DNA of 64,000 bases, taken from an uncultured Paracoccaceae bacterium. Lineage in GTDB: Bacteria > Pseudomonadota > Alphaproteobacteria > Rhodobacterales > Rhodobacteraceae. The DNA lies in assembly GCA_947503925.1 (NCBI GenBank), contig CANNFQ010000007.1, forward strand, positions 155,811-219,810, in the 5' to 3' direction. Below are positions 63,631 to 64,000 of the stretch, piece after piece. The position numbers and the translations under genes were made by a program. The notes beneath the pieces are model-generated. The model saw only the letters and a program-made list of their open reading frames with translations. It ran no database searches and was not told where the DNA came from. Every line of letters starts with the position of its first letter. Positions within the stretch are counted from its first letter, which is position 1.

Positions 63631-63921
63631 TCAGGTCGAAAACAAATCATCCCATTCCGGATGACGGCGGCGTTGCGCGTTCACAAAAGGGCAGAGGGGC
63701 AGGATTTTGAACCCTTCATGCTGTGCCGCCGCCAATAGCTGTTCCAGCAGGACCAATCCGATCCCCTGACCGTTATGGCCTTCGGCCACCTGCGTGTGAT
63801 CTGCAATGACCAATTTAGGTGAGGCAACGGAATAGCCCAACTCGCTGACGCCGCTGTCATGTTCGATGAAGTAGCGGCCTTTGCTGCCCGCCACTTCTTT
63901 TTTGATCACATGCTCAGACAA
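63631..63921 (-). CDS. small GNAT-family N-acetyltransferase-like protein (YjdJ type)
   Basis: 96 residues, one short acyltransferase fold. HTQVAEGHNGQGIGLVLLEQ is the acetyl-CoA loop (Q/R-x-x-G-x-G/A), and the end ILPLCPFVNAQRRRHPEWDD is typical of the YjdJ-like group. The start is a TTG that overlaps the CoA-transferase stop; a GTG four codons later is possible. Substrate unknown. Confidence 0.8.
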   Translation of the reverse strand: MSEHVIKKEVAGSKGRYFIEHDSGVSELGYSVASPKLVIADHTQVAEGHNGQGIGLVLLEQLLAAAQHEGFKILPLCPFVNAQRRRHPEWDDLFST

Positions 63922-64000
63922 GTGTCGCCTGCGTTGCTGTGCGCAGCTCCTCTTCGGTGACGCCGTCGGCGCATTCGACGATCTTCAGGCCGCCTTCAAC
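63914..64000 (-). CDS. 3-oxoacid CoA-transferase subunit B, C-terminal end
   Basis: Only the last 28 codons are inside the window. They read VEGGLKIVECADGVTEEELR and end ATQATLV, the hallmark C-terminus of subunit B of succinyl-CoA:3-ketoacid CoA-transferases (ScoB/PcaJ/AtoA type). The enzyme transfers CoA between succinyl-CoA and acetoacetate or 3-oxoadipate. Its stop overlaps the GNAT start by about 8 bases, suggesting co-translation. Whether it is ScoB or PcaJ needs the missing part. Confidence 0.85.
   Translation of the reverse strand, partial: VEGGLKIVECADGVTEEELRTATQATLV

Overview
The window is a stretch of alphaproteobacterial chromosome of the Rhodobacteraceae (roseobacter) type. This rests on several observations: ruvCAB followed by one conserved unknown gene and then ybgC-tolQRAB-pal-cpoB-tilS-ftsH; fhs next to folD; a Tad pilus locus whose Flp pilins carry the AVTVDF form of the cleavage region; a DUF1127 protein; and many ATGA stop/start overlaps. 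Genus is not decidable by eye, but Loktanella/Yoonia-like marine roseobacters fit. No rRNA, tRNA, CRISPR array, prophage or insertion sequence was seen.

Layout. (1) 1-9331: a carbohydrate uptake and catabolism module. A minus-strand operon (ABC ATPase, binding protein, two permeases, start of a Tm-1/UPF0261 protein) is divergent from a plus-strand operon (GntR regulator, MBL-fold hydrolase, HAD-IIA phosphatase, class II aldolase, short FGGY kinase). The same TTTGTATACAAA palindrome precedes both the transporter operon and the catabolic genes. This combination does not match a textbook pathway and is the best candidate here for an undescribed metabolic system. (2) 9450-17289: a 1725-residue metallophosphoesterase with membrane-like ends, a small outer-membrane barrel protein, a membrane-anchored AraC-type regulator and a small exported unknown protein. 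(3) 17557-23320: a peptide/nickel-type ABC transporter, split around a divergent XRE-cupin regulator that is co-transcribed with the binding protein. (4) 23371-29611: mixed genes (GAF protein, unknown membrane protein, MFS transporter, msrA, SGNH hydrolase, prmA, DUF1127), including a 440-base intergenic region with an 11-bp phased repeat and a 26-bp perfect palindrome.

(5) 29921-41878: conserved housekeeping block. RuvCAB acts in Holliday junction processing, TolQRAB-Pal-CpoB in envelope integrity, TilS in tRNA-Ile modification, and FtsH (TTG start) in membrane proteolysis. (6) 41931-46024: a P-loop kinase divergent from a MOSC protein, then fhs and folD for one-carbon metabolism, with a potentially structured leader before fhs and a long hairpin between the two genes. 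(7) 46021-49937: PdeM and the Lhr-type helicase of the ligase-associated DNA repair group, without the ligase and exonuclease usually found with them, plus a beta-hydroxyacid dehydrogenase-like protein. (8) 49996-62424: a complete minus-strand Tad (tight adherence) type IVc pilus locus with two Flp pilins, CpaB, secretin, OmpA-like protein, CpaE, CpaF, TadB, TadC, two TPR lipoproteins, prepilin peptidase and an AAA ATPase. (9) 62776-64000: a lytic transglycosylase, a small GNAT-like protein and the end of a CoA-transferase B subunit.

Most of the window is ordinary core genome. The points of interest are the GntR-controlled sugar cluster, the giant phosphoesterase, the phased intergenic repeat, the candidate fhs leader RNA, and the incomplete ligase-associated repair set.
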